Part shown: one piece after another, positions 36,327-48,614 of the stretch
Position numbering within the stretch: the stretch's first letter is position 1
Layout: every line of letters begins with the position of its first letter
Source of the DNA: Chalara sp. BL73
Lineage: Eukaryota; Ascomycota; Leotiomycetes; Helotiales
Length of the DNA: 64,000 nt
Direction of reading: 5' to 3'
Assembly: GCA_918026815.1 (NCBI GenBank)
Contig: CAKJVC010000088.1
Coordinates: forward strand, 1,302,001-1,366,000
The notes under the pieces: model-generated
Databases searched by the model: none
Told to the model about the DNA's origin: nothing
The model's input: only the letters and a program-made list of their open reading frames with translations
Position numbers and translations under genes: made by a program

Positions 36327-37945
36327 GGCAAAGGCTGGCTGAAGGTGTCAAACTATGGACACAATAAGAAGAACGGTGATAATCGCTGGTTGTGTCCATG
36401 GCGAAAAATCGAAAATGGGGCTTGAGTAGGTTTCGGTAATGGCCGGCACAAATTGCCTCTCGCTAGGGCATGCATTAGTAAACATAGCAAAAATTTCCCT
36501 GCCTTGCAGTTGTAGGTAGTACAGGCACGTGTCAATAGAAGGACGCGCTGACCGCCGTCCATTTTCGGCCTAGTCATTATTACGGTGTACTTCCACAGCA
36601 ATATCATTGAACCTAAGTCTACTAAACTTATTTAATTCATCGTCTTTGCATACTTTATCATTTTGGCTTACTGCTCAAATAGTCACATACGCGCTATAGC
36701 TGTATAGTTGTGTGATGTATTAACATGTACCCATGCCCAACCCTTGTACGTGTAGATAATTAACCTTTCCTCTTTGTTTGATCTCTAGTTAATGGAGAAT
36801 TGAATTGCATATTGCTACTGTGATGCTTATTCAAAAGCCTAATAATAGTTTAATTTTGGTTTACAAGTTTAATTTATCTAGTAATTGATTTAGCGGACTA
36901 TTTTGTAATTGTGAACTTTTTATCAGATCTGCTTAATTGTGGCCGAGCCATGATCCGCATTTTGTATAGTACGTGTCTCTTGCCGATGCTGATCACAGCG
37001 TAGTTAATTAAATGCCGCGTAGTATAGTCAGATTTGAAAGTACCGGCACAGCTGATAATCAAAATTAAGGGATCAGAAAAGTAGGGCATGATTGCAGATT
37101 ATTACACTGTACTGAAGGCTTCAGAAAAGTCGAATGCAGAGAGTAGGAGGCATAAGCAAGTTCTGCAATATAAAGGAGAAACATATGAAGCCAAAAAAAA
37201 AAACCTTAAAGAAGCCAATGTGCAAAGAATAAAATGGGTTTGAAATCGAAAAGGCGAGAGGCGAAAGCTTGCCAACCCGAATATTGAACGAGAAAAGAAA
37301 CAAAAGGCTCTTTCCGAGTCTGAAATTACATGACACGATAGCGCAAACCAACCTCCCACTTAGGTTATGAAGCCCGGAAACCTTTTGACGTATTATGCAA
37401 GGAAAACTTAAGCAGACACAACGATTCTCTATTTCATACAATGGCTAATCACTGTTAATTGGCTCGCTTAGTCCCCACTACCCCTTTTATAGCCTTATAT
37501 ATACATAGAAACCTCCACCTATTGCCATATATTATCCGTAGAGTAACATCTACCTAATTGATTGTGTCCACAAACGCACCGAGGCAACCTGGAGCCTTGC
37601 TGTTCAATCCCTGCCAAAAACTGTGATAATACCTATTGAGCAGGGAGGTCTTACTTGTGGAAATGATCTCATCGTGTAATAGATAACCGTACTTTCATAA
37701 GATGGTCCAAAAGAGCATCGTAAAGCAACATAAATTATTTAAGAAGCTTCTTAGGCATAAGTGCATGATCAGAAAGTTAGTTTATGCTGGATAGCAGAAA
37801 GCCTTCCAGACTAACTCCATCCACTCACCACCTCAATGTCTATGCTGACGTAATCAATGCATCACTCATTTGTAACCTCGGCTTAATGATGCCTTGGACA
37901 ACACTCCATCATCCTTCTTTCACCTCAGTCTCACAATATCCTACA
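36327..37945. other. Intergenic region
   Basis: This 1.6-kb stretch contains the promoter of the secreted cupin gene and the upstream region of the GlcG-like gene. The ORFs at 37102-37441 on the minus strand are Phe/Leu-rich shadows of A/T runs. I see no gene. The GlcG-like frame stays open upstream to 37784, but the extension looks unlike coding sequence. Confidence 0.5.
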
Positions 37946-38410
37946 ATGGCTACAAAACAAATAGAAGCCCTCACCTTAGAAGGTGCCAAAATAGCTATAG
38001 CGGCTTCCGAGAAGAAAGCCAAAGAGATTGGGGTAGATATGAACATAGCTATTGTTGATGCATCAACACATCTCCTCCACTTCAGCCGAATGCCCAATGC
38101 CAAAATCACCAGCATATCGATAGCCATAGACAAAGCCTTCACAGCGGCAGGCCATAGGCAGGGAACACATTTATATAAGGATGCGGTATGGCCGGGAGGG
38201 GTGGCATATGGGTTGGGCAACAGCAATGGTGGGCGGTTCACGACTTTTGGCGGCGGGCTGCCAATTTTGAATACGAAGGGTGAGGTTATTGGAGGAATTG
38301 GAGCGAGCACGGGCACGCCGGCGCAAGATCAGCAAGTGGTCCAGGCTGGTGTTGATGCGCTGAACAGCATTTTAAACAAAGGGGCTGGTCCATTGAAAGC
38401 CAAGCTTTAA
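37946..38410 (+). CDS. GlcG/HbpS-like (DUF336, haem-degrading-domain) protein
   Basis: A single exon encodes 154 residues from the ATG at 37946. An in-frame extension to 37784 lacks family character, so I prefer the internal start. Hallmarks are LEGAKIAIAASEKKAKEIGV, MNIAIVDAS, the SRMPNAKITSISIAIDKAFT block, the Gly-rich loop around GGRFTTFGGGLPI, and GEVIGGIGASTGTPAQDQQV. The fold binds haem or small cofactors in bacterial HbpS; fungal members are mostly uncharacterised and often sit beside metabolic genes. It has no signal peptide. No neighbouring gene points to a pathway. The family call is secure; the function is not. Confidence 0.93.
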   Translation: MATKQIEALTLEGAKIAIAASEKKAKEIGVDMNIAIVDASTHLLHFSRMPNAKITSISIAIDKAFTAAGHRQGTHLYKDAVWPGGVAYGLGNSNGGRFTTFGGGLPILNTKGEVIGGIGASTGTPAQDQQVVQAGVDALNSILNKGAGPLKAKL

Positions 38411-39778
38411 GGCCTGAAATATTACTGCAGAGGTTGTTGCACCTCTGCGGATATGTATGAAAGCTTGTAAGTTATACGTAGTGGATAAGGGCTTAGATTC
38501 TAGCATTGGGCCAGTTCGTTGTGTTAACTGGAGCGCATTTGCCATTCAATAGAGCTCGCTGTGGTTGGCCCATCATCTTGACAATCAATATATCTCAAAA
38601 CCAGAAATTCAAAGCGGCGAACTATATTTGCGTGCACTGCTCGCCATATCCAGGATATGCGTTATTGATAGCTGAACGATCGAAACCAAATGCACCAGTC
38701 CTGTATAGTCGCATTTCATTCCCACGCAAAACCAAGTCTAATGCTCGATTTTTTTTTTACATTCATCAAACGTGACTTTGTTGTTAATTACTAGAATTAA
38801 TGATGGACCCCGCCTCGAAGAAGGGATAATTGTCGACTAAAGAAGCTCTGAAACTCTGTGATAAGCATTATTCCCTTACCACGACGATCCTTTTGCTGCA
38901 TCTTGCTTAAGCAGCTTTGGAGATCATGCGTCCAGGTAACACATTATTTATTGGGTAGAAAACGAATTAACACTGTATCTGATACTTCTCTGAGTTGATT
39001 CTTACCTGGGGAAATATTTCACTATCTTCCCTGCTTTCGATATATTACCAGGCTGTTGATGAGCTTGGCCCAGAATATTCATGAAATCGGGATCTCGTTT
39101 CTAAGAACCTCGAATCGTGATGTTCTCTCCTTTGTATTGGAACTCTATTCGCATTAAAAATTCGAGTCTCTACGCTGGGGGGATATTTTGTCACATCTCA
39201 ATTCCCCGCAGCTCTCCTTGGCTGCATTAATAAATTAACCGTTGCAGAGCTGTAACAAATATTGTTTGGAACTAGATATAGCCGTTATTGGCTATTAGAA
39301 GATGGGATGAACAATGGCGCGGTTGCTTCTAGGTGAACTCGCCTAAGGTGAACTACCCACATGAGGATTCCTCCATTCAGAGCGAACTCACAAAACAACT
39401 TCCGATTCTTTCAAGATCAGGTTACTTTTTTATTCTAAAATCTGACTCAAACTCCCTTCTTTAGTACATGCTTTCCGTAGAGAAAAAAAGACTCTGGTTG
39501 TACTAGGCCTTGGTAATATACAGACTGTAAATTTGACTGCTTAAGAGCAAGGCTGATACCCATCTACAGAATACTACACTTAACAGGCACAGTGACGAGC
39601 ACCATTACAAATATTACACCATAGAGTATGTCTATAGCACAACATCCTGGACGATAAATTAATGCCCAAGAAAGGGTGGCTGCCGCCGCCTTCATGGCGT
39701 CCAATACTCTGCTGCCATCTGCTTCGGAACCATATCCTCAATGAAAGACTGAGCTTACGGCCAAAGTTAGCATAAGTT
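38411..39778. other. Intergenic region, nothing recognised
   Basis: About 1.4 kb without a believable ORF, repeat or RNA gene. Base composition is moderately AT-rich. Confidence 0.5.
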
Positions 39779-40950
39779 ATGTCCATACACGAACCCTTCT
39801 TCAACTGGATTGGCTTAGTGCTTACAATATCATTAGAGACTATGATGAAAGTTCAACTTGGCTGGGACGCATTCCACTGTAGATTTTCGGTTTCGAAGGA
39901 TAAGGCCTTCCGGGGAGTATCATTCACCAAAGCTACAATAATTAAAATTTTTGAAACACTGGAGAAATCACCAATGGATATGCTCTCCAAAATAATCACG
40001 GAAACAGTGCACAACTTTCAACAAACCCGTGTGCAGGGACACTTCTATCATATATGCACCTTCATACATAGTTATACCGTAGGGAACCTACAGAATACTA
40101 TGACTTTATCACTGATTCTATGATAACGCCTCACTGCACCGTGTAGCTGCGGAGGGAATACAACATCTGAGGATACGACTAAACGCTGAACACAATAAAC
40201 TATTACGCCTGCGAGACAGACTTCTAGAGCTATAAATTGGGAATGAGAAGCTGAAGACTAGCACTGCAACGGAAGCATGAAAGAGAACTCCAAGAATAAT
40301 AGAATCTTCTAACTCGTCATAGTACTACTGAAAGTTTCCAGCAAGCTGAAATGACCATTCAAGTCAAGGCAGACAACGCCAAATATTTGGAGCAACAACT
40401 CAGTGCTGACACTTCAAAGCTGAAGGAAGCTACATAACAATTTATACTTTAAGAGGAGATATATTACGTGGCGAAGAAATAGAACATAATCTGTGGAAAC
40501 AACTTAAGGCAGTGAAGGGCGAGAACGGCGCTCTTCTAACAAAGGCATTGTACCTCGAAATGAGACTCAACCATAATAGATCACTCACTCAGGTAGGCAT
40601 TGACGTGAACCTTTGCATACTAGAGCTAGCATACGAGGCTCTTTATAAACGCCCACTGGGGAATTCGATTACGAGATCCTCGACTCATGTAACACGGCCG
40701 CGCATCGTGCAATGAAAGGGCACATCCAGCCTTGTTCCTTGGGGATTATATTCCTGAACACTACAAAGACATTGCCAAGGACCCTTTTGAAGAGCTTTAT
40801 GATGGAAGGTCGCCTTATAATTAGGGAGATGGGTGTCCTACAGACAACGGTCGGAACGCCCACCCAATGTGGTTCAGTATCACGGATGTCAGACGAACGT
40901 CTATAGGTGATATTATCACAGAATAGGTCGTAGAATAGGGCAGCATATAA
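39779..40950 (+). pseudogene. Decayed paralog of the downstream coiled-coil gene
   Basis: Several frames encode broken pieces that match the intact gene at 41961-43229. Around 40590-40665 one frame gives VGIDVN...ILELAYEALYKRPLGN. Shifted by one base it continues FDYEILDSCNTAAHRAM, then, shifted again near 40735, GDYIPEHYKDIAKDPFEELY. The intact gene has AAHRALG, LLEDGVLPAK and VFEKLY in the same order and spacing. Upstream, 40190-40440 carries coiled-coil-like pieces (QVKADNAKYLEQQL) interrupted by stops. The ORF at 39779-40123 may be its 5' part, but I cannot link it. Confidence 0.55.
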
Positions 40951-41960
40951 GATCCGGGATCAAGTTTTCTCATGAGTTCTTTTCTTCCTCTTTTCATTAA
41001 ATCAATTCCTGGTAATTTCCTACAGGATGATCTGATTCCGTAATATATCATGTAAAGGGTTATGAAATGATACTCACAATGGAACTGGTTGAATATTATG
41101 CGCTGCACGGCTGTCAGGGTCATATTATGTATTCTGTGAAGAAGGGTTTATATGGTCGTATTGCCGTTGCTAGTATTTCTGGAGATGCTCTTTCTGAGCT
41201 ATTATCGATTACTAAGGTGTGCCCTAGCCTAAATGCGCGACCAGGACATACTACGGTAGCGGCTAGTGGACGTAAGCATTGGAACCTGCTTCTAACACAA
41301 ATATTAACTCTACGCTAGATTATTACCTGCTTGTGACTGGCTAAATTATTATAGCATCTTCAAAATACTCATGAAATAGCCTTGACATAATACCTTAACA
41401 TTGTGTTAAGATCTATCCATAACTAGCTACGCACTAGCCCATGTAATGGTTTTTGGGTTTTTATGAGATTCGTAGCAAATTCTCCTTTGGCTGCTACCAG
41501 AATTTTATTTGTGGACACAAAATAAGCCGCAAGTTATGCATTTTTCGCATCTTTTTATATTAGGTAATTTGACTCGACTGTTCTATAACATTTGATCCGA
41601 CAAAAAAAAAACTCTGCATCTCTAGAAGTCCCATCTATAATGCCTCGCCACATGGTATCCTTCATCATATAACCCTAAATTTCAAGGTTTGACTAGGGCT
41701 CTGTACTTAATCGACGGCGGTCGAGACCGAGGAAATGTTGGTATTCACGTGATCATAAGCAATGCTCACCAACATTCAACTTCCAACTGAACCCTCTTCA
41801 CACCCGCGCATATGTCATCTCTCGTCAGATCACCATAATTATATACTATTACTGTAAAAGTTGACTAATCTCTATAAAAACTTTCCCAACCAAACAAAAT
41901 CAAGGTGAGTTGCCAATTCTTCACATGCTTGAGGATCAGCACTTCATCTAGGCTCGTCTT

Positions 41961-43229
41961 ATGCAGCTCACACCTCTTAATAGCCATCTAGACTCTTCAG
42001 GCTATCAGCATATCTCTCCTGCTAAGCTATCTGGTGGCTCTATCATCTCGCTCAATCATTCAGACTTGTATTCAGTTAGCCAACTATCACGAAAGAAGGC
42101 TATGCGTAACGAGCTGCCGCTGGAACGGCAATTAGCCCTGCTTCGAGAAGAGCATAAGCTGCTGCAGGAGGATTACAAGGCTTTAGATCTTTGTACCAAG
42201 GACATAAAAACGGAGAGAAACAACTTGAAAGTGGAAATAGAGAAGCTGAAAAGCGAGAACGAAAAGTTAGACGGAGAAAGATTAAAGACACGGCACGAAA
42301 GCTTGCAAGAGACGGAAGATGAGAAAGTAGATAGCGGTGTTTTGAGACCGAAGAAAGTATGGCTGAGAATGGGAAAGGAAGAATTAAGGGTGAAGAACCA
42401 GGAGCGATGGGCAATTATCGAAGCAGAAAAGGTAACTTTCCCTAAGTCGCACCGCGCCACCCCACCCCATGCTCACTATTCTAGCACTCTTTAGTTTATG
42501 TAGCCATTCTAATATAAGACCTTAAATAGACGCAGCCGGAGGCCATTTTCGAATTAGAAAGGAGAGTCCAGGAGCTTGAGAGCGAGGTTTTGTGGATGAA
42601 ACCAATGTATGAGATCGGTGTTGCGGTTAGGGCACGGTATCTAGAAAACGCCAAGTTCGCAGTTCTCACGGGCAAAGAACGAAAACGAAGCTGGAACCAG
42701 GACGTTCGCGTAGCGGGCGATGCTGCTGCTCATCGAGCACTTGGGAAGACTGATAAGATCCTTCTTGAAGATGGTGTATTGCCGGCTAAAGAGTAAGAAC
42801 GTTTAATCATTAGTGCTGAATCTTTCCGAGAGAATTCATCCCGTTCTTGAAGACAAGTAACAAGGCATGTTTAGATTTGGACTAACTTTTCGTGTATGAT
42901 ATAGCCAGGAAAGCTTGCGTATGGTCTTCGAGAAACTCTACCATTCCAAGCCCGAGGACTACGGAGCTATGCATCCCCACATGCAAGAGATGCTCGATTG
43001 CGAAGGGACTATCAGAACTATGCTGGTCCTCAATGAAGATAGTAGGCCCATCCGAGAACGAGAGACAGCATTTACCCACATCGAATTAATCCGTACAAGG
43101 TATCAAAAGCTTTCACCAGAGCAGTTTGATGCCGATGAAGATATTCCGAGGCGTTTGGAAAGGCTGAGGGAGTTGACAGAGACAATTGTTGTGCTAGACC
43201 GGAAAGCTCGGAAGGTAACCGGGCCTTAA
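41961..43229 (+). CDS. Hypothetical coiled-coil protein, three exons
   Basis: Exons 41961-42431, 42530-42792 and 42905-43229 join in frame to 352 residues; introns have GTAACT/GTAAGA donors and TAG acceptors. Residues ~55-115 form a long charged coiled coil (REEHKLLQEDYKALDL, VEIEKLKSENEKLDGERLK). A second heptad stretch follows the first junction (ELERRVQELESEV), then a globular part with DAAAHRALGKTDKILLEDGV, the FEKLYHSKPEDYGAMHPHM block and a C-terminal helix (RRLERLRELTETIVVLDRKA). There is no signal peptide, membrane segment or known domain. A decayed paralog lies directly upstream, so this belongs to a locally duplicated family. Function unknown; a scaffold or self-associating protein is a guess from the coil. 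Confidence 0.72.
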
Positions 43230-43755
43230 ATTGTATTAGAGGACCAAGACCACCGAGTATGTGGCAAGTGTCTTGGAACTGGCATACTTACTGCGGTGGC
43301 AGACAGTATTGAGGCGGCGATATGTACATGTATTCTAGCTGATGGTCGGAATCTCGCAATCTTTGGCTACTTCAAAGTTACAAATATGTATGTACGATCC
43401 CCGCGCCTAGAATCAAAGAACTCAACCTACAAATATAAGAGTGTTGTTTTGGCGCGAGCAAGGTGCTATGTAGTCTATGTTCTAGATTCGTGCTGTTGTG
43501 TCGTCCCCATTTGATATGAGCTTACAATCCAAGGTTGACGGAACCGCTGAAAGTCCATTCTGTCCTGAAAAAGAGAGTACAGAAGTTGCAGGATTTTAAG
43601 CGCTAATATCCCGAACCAGTATCCATACATTAGTTATACCTGATGTGATCATTCAAAGCGCCGGGCGTTTGCACTAGACCACTATAGATATCTCCCACAC
43701 TGGGTTCCGGATGAATAAATCCATGTATCAAGGCTCTTGAAAGCAAGCAAGTTTC
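43230..43755. other. Short intergenic gap
   Basis: About 520 bp between the coiled-coil gene and the damaged minus-strand gene. I see no supported feature. Confidence 0.45.
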
Positions 43756-44955
43756 TTAGTTTTCGCCCGAAGATTTAAGACTGTTGAAATACCGCCCGAT
43801 TCTTATATCGAAAACACGAGTAGTTGGGGTTCTTCGCTTCCTCAGCAGCATGGCTGCGAGTATGTGCTCATCACAGATCGTATCAAGAGCATATTTCCCA
43901 ATCTCAATCATGCGCTCCAACTTTCCATTCATCTTGTGAACCACTGCCCCTTGACTCTAGGTTGTCACGACGATATGTGTTAACGTCACGTAAAGCGTCT
44001 GTACAGTACATCAGAATTAGCGCGAAACTCGGTAACCGGTTGTACCACGTTTATCAGCGCGAAAAGGATTCAACACTGTTTAGTATAAGCTATCGTTAGA
44101 AAGAGAAAGGGAAGAAATTGAGAGAGAAAAGCAATGGGGAAACATGCAGAGATAGAATTGCAGCAGAACACTCTGCTACCTGGCGGTTATAGATATTTGC
44201 CCTCAGCCTGGCGATTGTAGAGCCTTCCTTATTCCTGACTTTAGCCTCGACACTTTGAAGCTCTTTTCTAAAGCAGTTTTCTCGCCCTAGCTTGCATGCC
44301 TCCTCCGCAGTCTCTGAGGTCTTCTTATCGTAATCCATCTTCTCATCCTCTAGTTGCTTGACCTGGTTATGTACTAGCTTTGTTTCTGTCACGTCTTCTC
44401 GATTTCTGGCCTTTCCTTTAAGAAAATCATATGCACCCAGCCAATACCGTTAGATTTCACCACTAGATTATCTACCTTCGCCTGGTGCTGTGCCTTGCTT
44501 TGCTTTCTCCAGCCGTTTCATATTTTGACAAACAATGTCTTTAGCTCCAGACTTTAACTCTGATATATGCCCCCCAATAGTTGTCATGCTGCACTTTCAA
44601 CATGGCCATTTTTGCCTCTAATATTTGCATCTACGGAGAAGGAAGCAGCCGTAGTACAATTCGGAAGGATTCCACAGCTGAAGGACGACCTGGAACAATT
44701 CCGCAATCTGTTCGAACGGAAGCTTGGTCATAACAGAAACCATATATGAAAGACCTGGCCCAAGTCTGAAACTGGTGACGAAAGCAATGGCAAGAACACG
44801 AGAGTGGCGGGGATAATGGTAAACGCGAAAAGTAGATAGATCTTGGCTGGTTGTTTCGCATGCTTTGGAGTGTACCCTGATTTGAACCAGCCTGGCTTAT
44901 TACGCCTCTGCGCAATGATTCCCTCGTCTGTCGTGTGATTACTTGCTTGTTTCAT
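43756..44955 (-). pseudogene. Damaged minus-strand coiled-coil/membrane gene
   Basis: A real ATG at 44955 opens a frame with one membrane segment (YLLFAFTIIPATLVFLPLL). Further along, MQILEAKMAMLKVQHDNY continues only if the frame shifts at a run of six G (about 44571-44576), giving GGHISELKSGAKDIVCQNMK. Next comes TETKLVHNQVKQLEDEKMDY (to about 44170), and a last open piece (43944-43756) with LERMIEIGKYALDTICDEH. The charged coil segments resemble the style of the 41961-43229 protein, but no clear alignment is visible. It could be a real gene with introns I have misplaced; the G-run shift argues for decay. Confidence 0.35.
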
Positions 44956-46191
44956 TGCTATATCACAAGCCTTTTGAACTATTCCCCTACATCCGGTTCG
45001 AACAGCGCCACATGTACCTGCTTTTCATGATACGACTCTCCAGGATGATTATTCTAGGTGATTTGGAATAGCTACTTTCTAGAGAATGGTTTTATTTAAT
45101 GATGAGGAATGGCTACAAATTGCATATTTAAGACATGTAACCTAGTCCTCACCAATCAATCCCAGGAGCTGACTGATTGACATCCCGCTGGAAAGTCCAC
45201 GCCTGACTACCAGGCAAAGTTCTGAAAAACTTGTGCAAAACTTAATCGCTGTGCCTTCGTACATGTAGACTTTGTGTTCGTCCTGCGCCAGATTAAAACT
45301 TAATTTCTACCCAAAAAGAGGGCGTTTTGATTACATGACAAGTTAGATAAACGGGGTAACCGACAAGATTGTGCAGATCCCTTCGCCAAACTCCGACCAT
45401 ACCGCTCGGGATATGGTACGAAAGTCAACAAAAGCAACATATGGATTCAGCCAAGTGGCCTAGACCATGTACCTGGATCTAGCACCGTGCTTCGCTCCCT
45501 GTATTTATTTTTAAAAAATATTTAAACTTTTCTTCTGTGTATATTCTAAACCCCTACTTTTTGAGAAGCATGATAGGAAAGCAAAAATCAATAAACTAGA
45601 TGAGTAACTCGTATGGATCCTATTACAGATCTCGTTACTAAATATGGTAGCGAAGTGCCATCATCAAAGCCTTAGTTTCCATGTGTGTGCGTTAATTCTC
45701 CTGAGCCGTGTACGACCAAATGCCGTAGATTTTCGGTATCTTTAACACTATATCAAAATCTCGGGATCTGTACACAAGGTGGAAGAAACGGAGTTTTTGA
45801 TGTGCGGAGATGGGAATAACCGGACCTCAGCCATGGCGCTGGATATGATCAGATCCGGCGTTGCGTGTGGGCGACAAATATTAGATCGATGGTACAGCAT
45901 CTTGCGCATTCCGAGGTGGCTGAATCATGGATTGGCGAATGAGATGTGAAGGATTGATGCTTACAGTGAGTCTAACGGGTATTATGGATTATTTTCCCGG
46001 AGACACTGCCGATCCCGCTCACCCCTCTGTTTAAACGATTTTAGTGTGCATTGTCTAAATCACCCCCGAGGAACAAGACAACTTGACCTTATCACCATTT
46101 CCCTCCAACACCAACATTGTTGGAAACCAAAATACTGCACTCAAAAACGCGACCGTCAACTTCAATTGACTCACGGCGAGAATCTGCCACC
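44956..46191. other. Upstream region of HEM1
   Basis: No gene is visible in this 1.2-kb stretch, which should contain the HEM1 promoter. Just before the start codon there is a CA-rich leader and the context GCCACCATGG, a strong initiation context. Confidence 0.55.
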
Positions 46192-48088
46192 ATGGAAGCC
46201 CTTCTCCACCAGTCAAAGGCCATGTGCCCGTTCTTGAACAAAACTTCACCCACCGCTCTTCGAGCGCTGTCGACTTCCGCTCGCCACCCATCTTCCCCAG
46301 GAGGCGGCAGCATGTCCAATTTGACCAAGATTGCTCGCCGTTGCCCTGTTATGGGCCCAGCCATGCACGCAGCTAAGTCTCGCGGAATGGGAACTGGTGG
46401 TGTGTCTGCTATGAGAGCTTTCTCTGGAAGAACCAACGCCGGAAAGGCCAAGCTGCACACCACTCGCCCGGCTGGCGCGAAAATTGAGGATACGCTTTTT
46501 GGGCGAGAAGAAAGTGAGTTCCACAACTTATATCTTTGAATTCATAACTAACATCAGAACAGTTCTGTCCAAAGTTAAGCCGGTCCTCCCAGCCGATCTT
46601 GAGGCGCATAAGCATGCAATCAAGTCCGAGGGCCATAAAGGCGCATTCAAGTTCGACTATGAGACATTCTACAATGCCGAGCTTGAGAAGAAGCACAAGG
46701 ACAAGTCGTATCGCTACTTCAACAATATAAATCGTCTGGCCAAGGAGTTTCCCCAGGCTCACATGGCGGACAAGAGCGAACGGGTAACTGTATGGTGCTC
46801 CAACGATTACCTAGGAATGGGACGTAACCCTGAAGTTCTGAAAACTATGCATGATACTCTGAACGAATATGGAGCCGGAGCTGGCGGAACCCGAAATATC
46901 TCCGGGCACAATCAACATGCAGTGAAGCTGGAGGCACAAATTGCAAAACTGCATGCCAAAGAAGCGGCGTTGGTATTCACATCTTGCTATGTAGCTAACG
47001 ATGCAACCCTGGCTACTTTGGGCTCGAAGTTGCCGGATTGCGTGATCTTTTCAGATTCTCTAAACCATGCCTCCATGATTCAAGGCATCCGCCATTCCGG
47101 CGCAAAGAAGGTTGTGTTCAAACACAATGATCTACAAGATCTCGAAGCCAAGCTTCAATCGGTGCCTATTGATGCGCCTAAAATCATAGCTTTCGAATCA
47201 GTGTATAGCATGTGTGGTAGCATTGGACCAATCGAGGGCATTTGTGACCTTGCAAAGAAGTATGGAGCACTCACCTTCCTCGATGAAGTACATGCTGTTG
47301 GCATGTACGGACCACATGGTGCCGGCGTGGCAGAGCATCTTGACTACGAAGCGCACCTTGCTGGCAAACCTAAAGGCACAATCATGGACCGCGTCGACAT
47401 TATCACGGGCACTCTAGGAAAAGCCTACGGATGCGTAGGTGGCTACATCGCTGGTTCCGCAAAATTCGTCGATGCCATCCGCTCCCTCGCCCCAGGGTTC
47501 ATCTTCACCACCTCTCTTCCACCGGCTACCATGGCCGGCGCCACCACTGCCATTGATTATCAAATGAACTATCACGGCGATCGTCGGCTGCAACAGCTGC
47601 ATACGCGTGCTGTCAAGGATGCTCTTTCAGCGAGAGATATTCCTGTTATCCCAAATCCATCTCATATCATTCCTGTGCTTGTCGGAAATGCCGCCCTGGC
47701 CAAGCGTGCCTCGGACTTGCTACTTGAGAAACACGGTATATATGTACAATCTATCAACTATCCAACTGTGCCTGTAGGTCAGGAAAGGCTCCGCATCACG
47801 CCTACACCAGGGCATGTCAAAGAGTATCGCGACCACCTCGTTGATGCTATCGACAGCGTCTTCACCGATCTAGGCATCAAGCGCACCTCTGAGTGGGCAG
47901 CGCAGGGTGGATTTATCGGCGTTGGAGAGCCGGAAGCGAAGGTCGAGCAGCCGCTTTGGACAGATGAGCAGCTCGGCATCACGCAGAAGATCAAGAACCT
48001 CAAGGGATCTGAGCCTGCCGCTATCATGGAGACACTCCTCGAGCAGGAGAGGCTTCAGGCGTCAAGGCCAGTTGCCGCTGCTGCATAA
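46192..48088 (+). CDS. hem1: 5-aminolevulinate synthase, mitochondrial
   Basis: Exons 46192-46513 and 46563-48088 (49-nt intron, branch AACTAAC) encode 615 residues. The enzyme condenses glycine and succinyl-CoA to 5-aminolevulinate with PLP, the first step of haem synthesis, in the mitochondrial matrix. The N-terminus is basic and Ser-rich (targeting) and carries two Cys-Pro heme regulatory motifs, KAMCPFL (Cys12) and ARRCPVMG (Cys51), known in the family for haem feedback. The catalytic core starts in exon 2: [47 protein letters not shown], the [10 protein letters not shown] aspartate/histidine block, and the PLP lysine in TGTLGKAYG (codon 47420-47422). The length is normal for a fungal HEM1. 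A C-terminal extension rich in Glu/Ala follows the core. It converges with UBC1. Confidence 0.98.
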
Positions 48089-48614
48089 TCTGCTTCTGAT
48101 TCGCAGTTTTGCCTGTCCAAAGACATGCAAGGTGGATGCTCAGCCGACCCGAAACCACTCTCCTTCGAGCGTTGACGAAGTGTTTACATCTAGGAAATAA
48201 CATGCCAGGTCTCTTAACTTCGGCACATACATACCTAGTTATTGAAATATGACTTGCTCTATTTCCAACATATACTAAGTTCCTCCTCTGTTCAACATGA
48301 TTTTGTGCATATTGTGATCACAATAAACGAGCCAAGAAGTGAACTAGTGATATCTATTTCATATGAAAGCTCCAAATCTGGCAATGCGCATCCCTATTTC
48401 CCACCATCCCCACAAATTCTTATCAAACTCGCTGGTGCAGTATAATCCATCCAAAGACTCCAGTGCCATGCATGCAACCCTATGTTTGTCCGGATGTCCC
48501 AGATGTGAAATATGTCGTTTCGTCATTCATGATTGAAAGATAATAAGAATGCAAGGCTTGTTAGGCTCCTCTTGCCGGCCGATATATGCAGCAGTCTTAA
48601 AACTTAGGGGCTTC
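48089..48614. other. Convergent intergenic region between HEM1 and UBC1
   Basis: Both genes end towards this 526-bp stretch, which should hold their 3' untranslated regions. Nothing else is visible. Confidence 0.55.

Noticed and set aside
44980..45010. GGTTCGAA sequence resembling a tRNA B box
   Set aside because: The rest of the B box does not match and no cloverleaf can be drawn around it.
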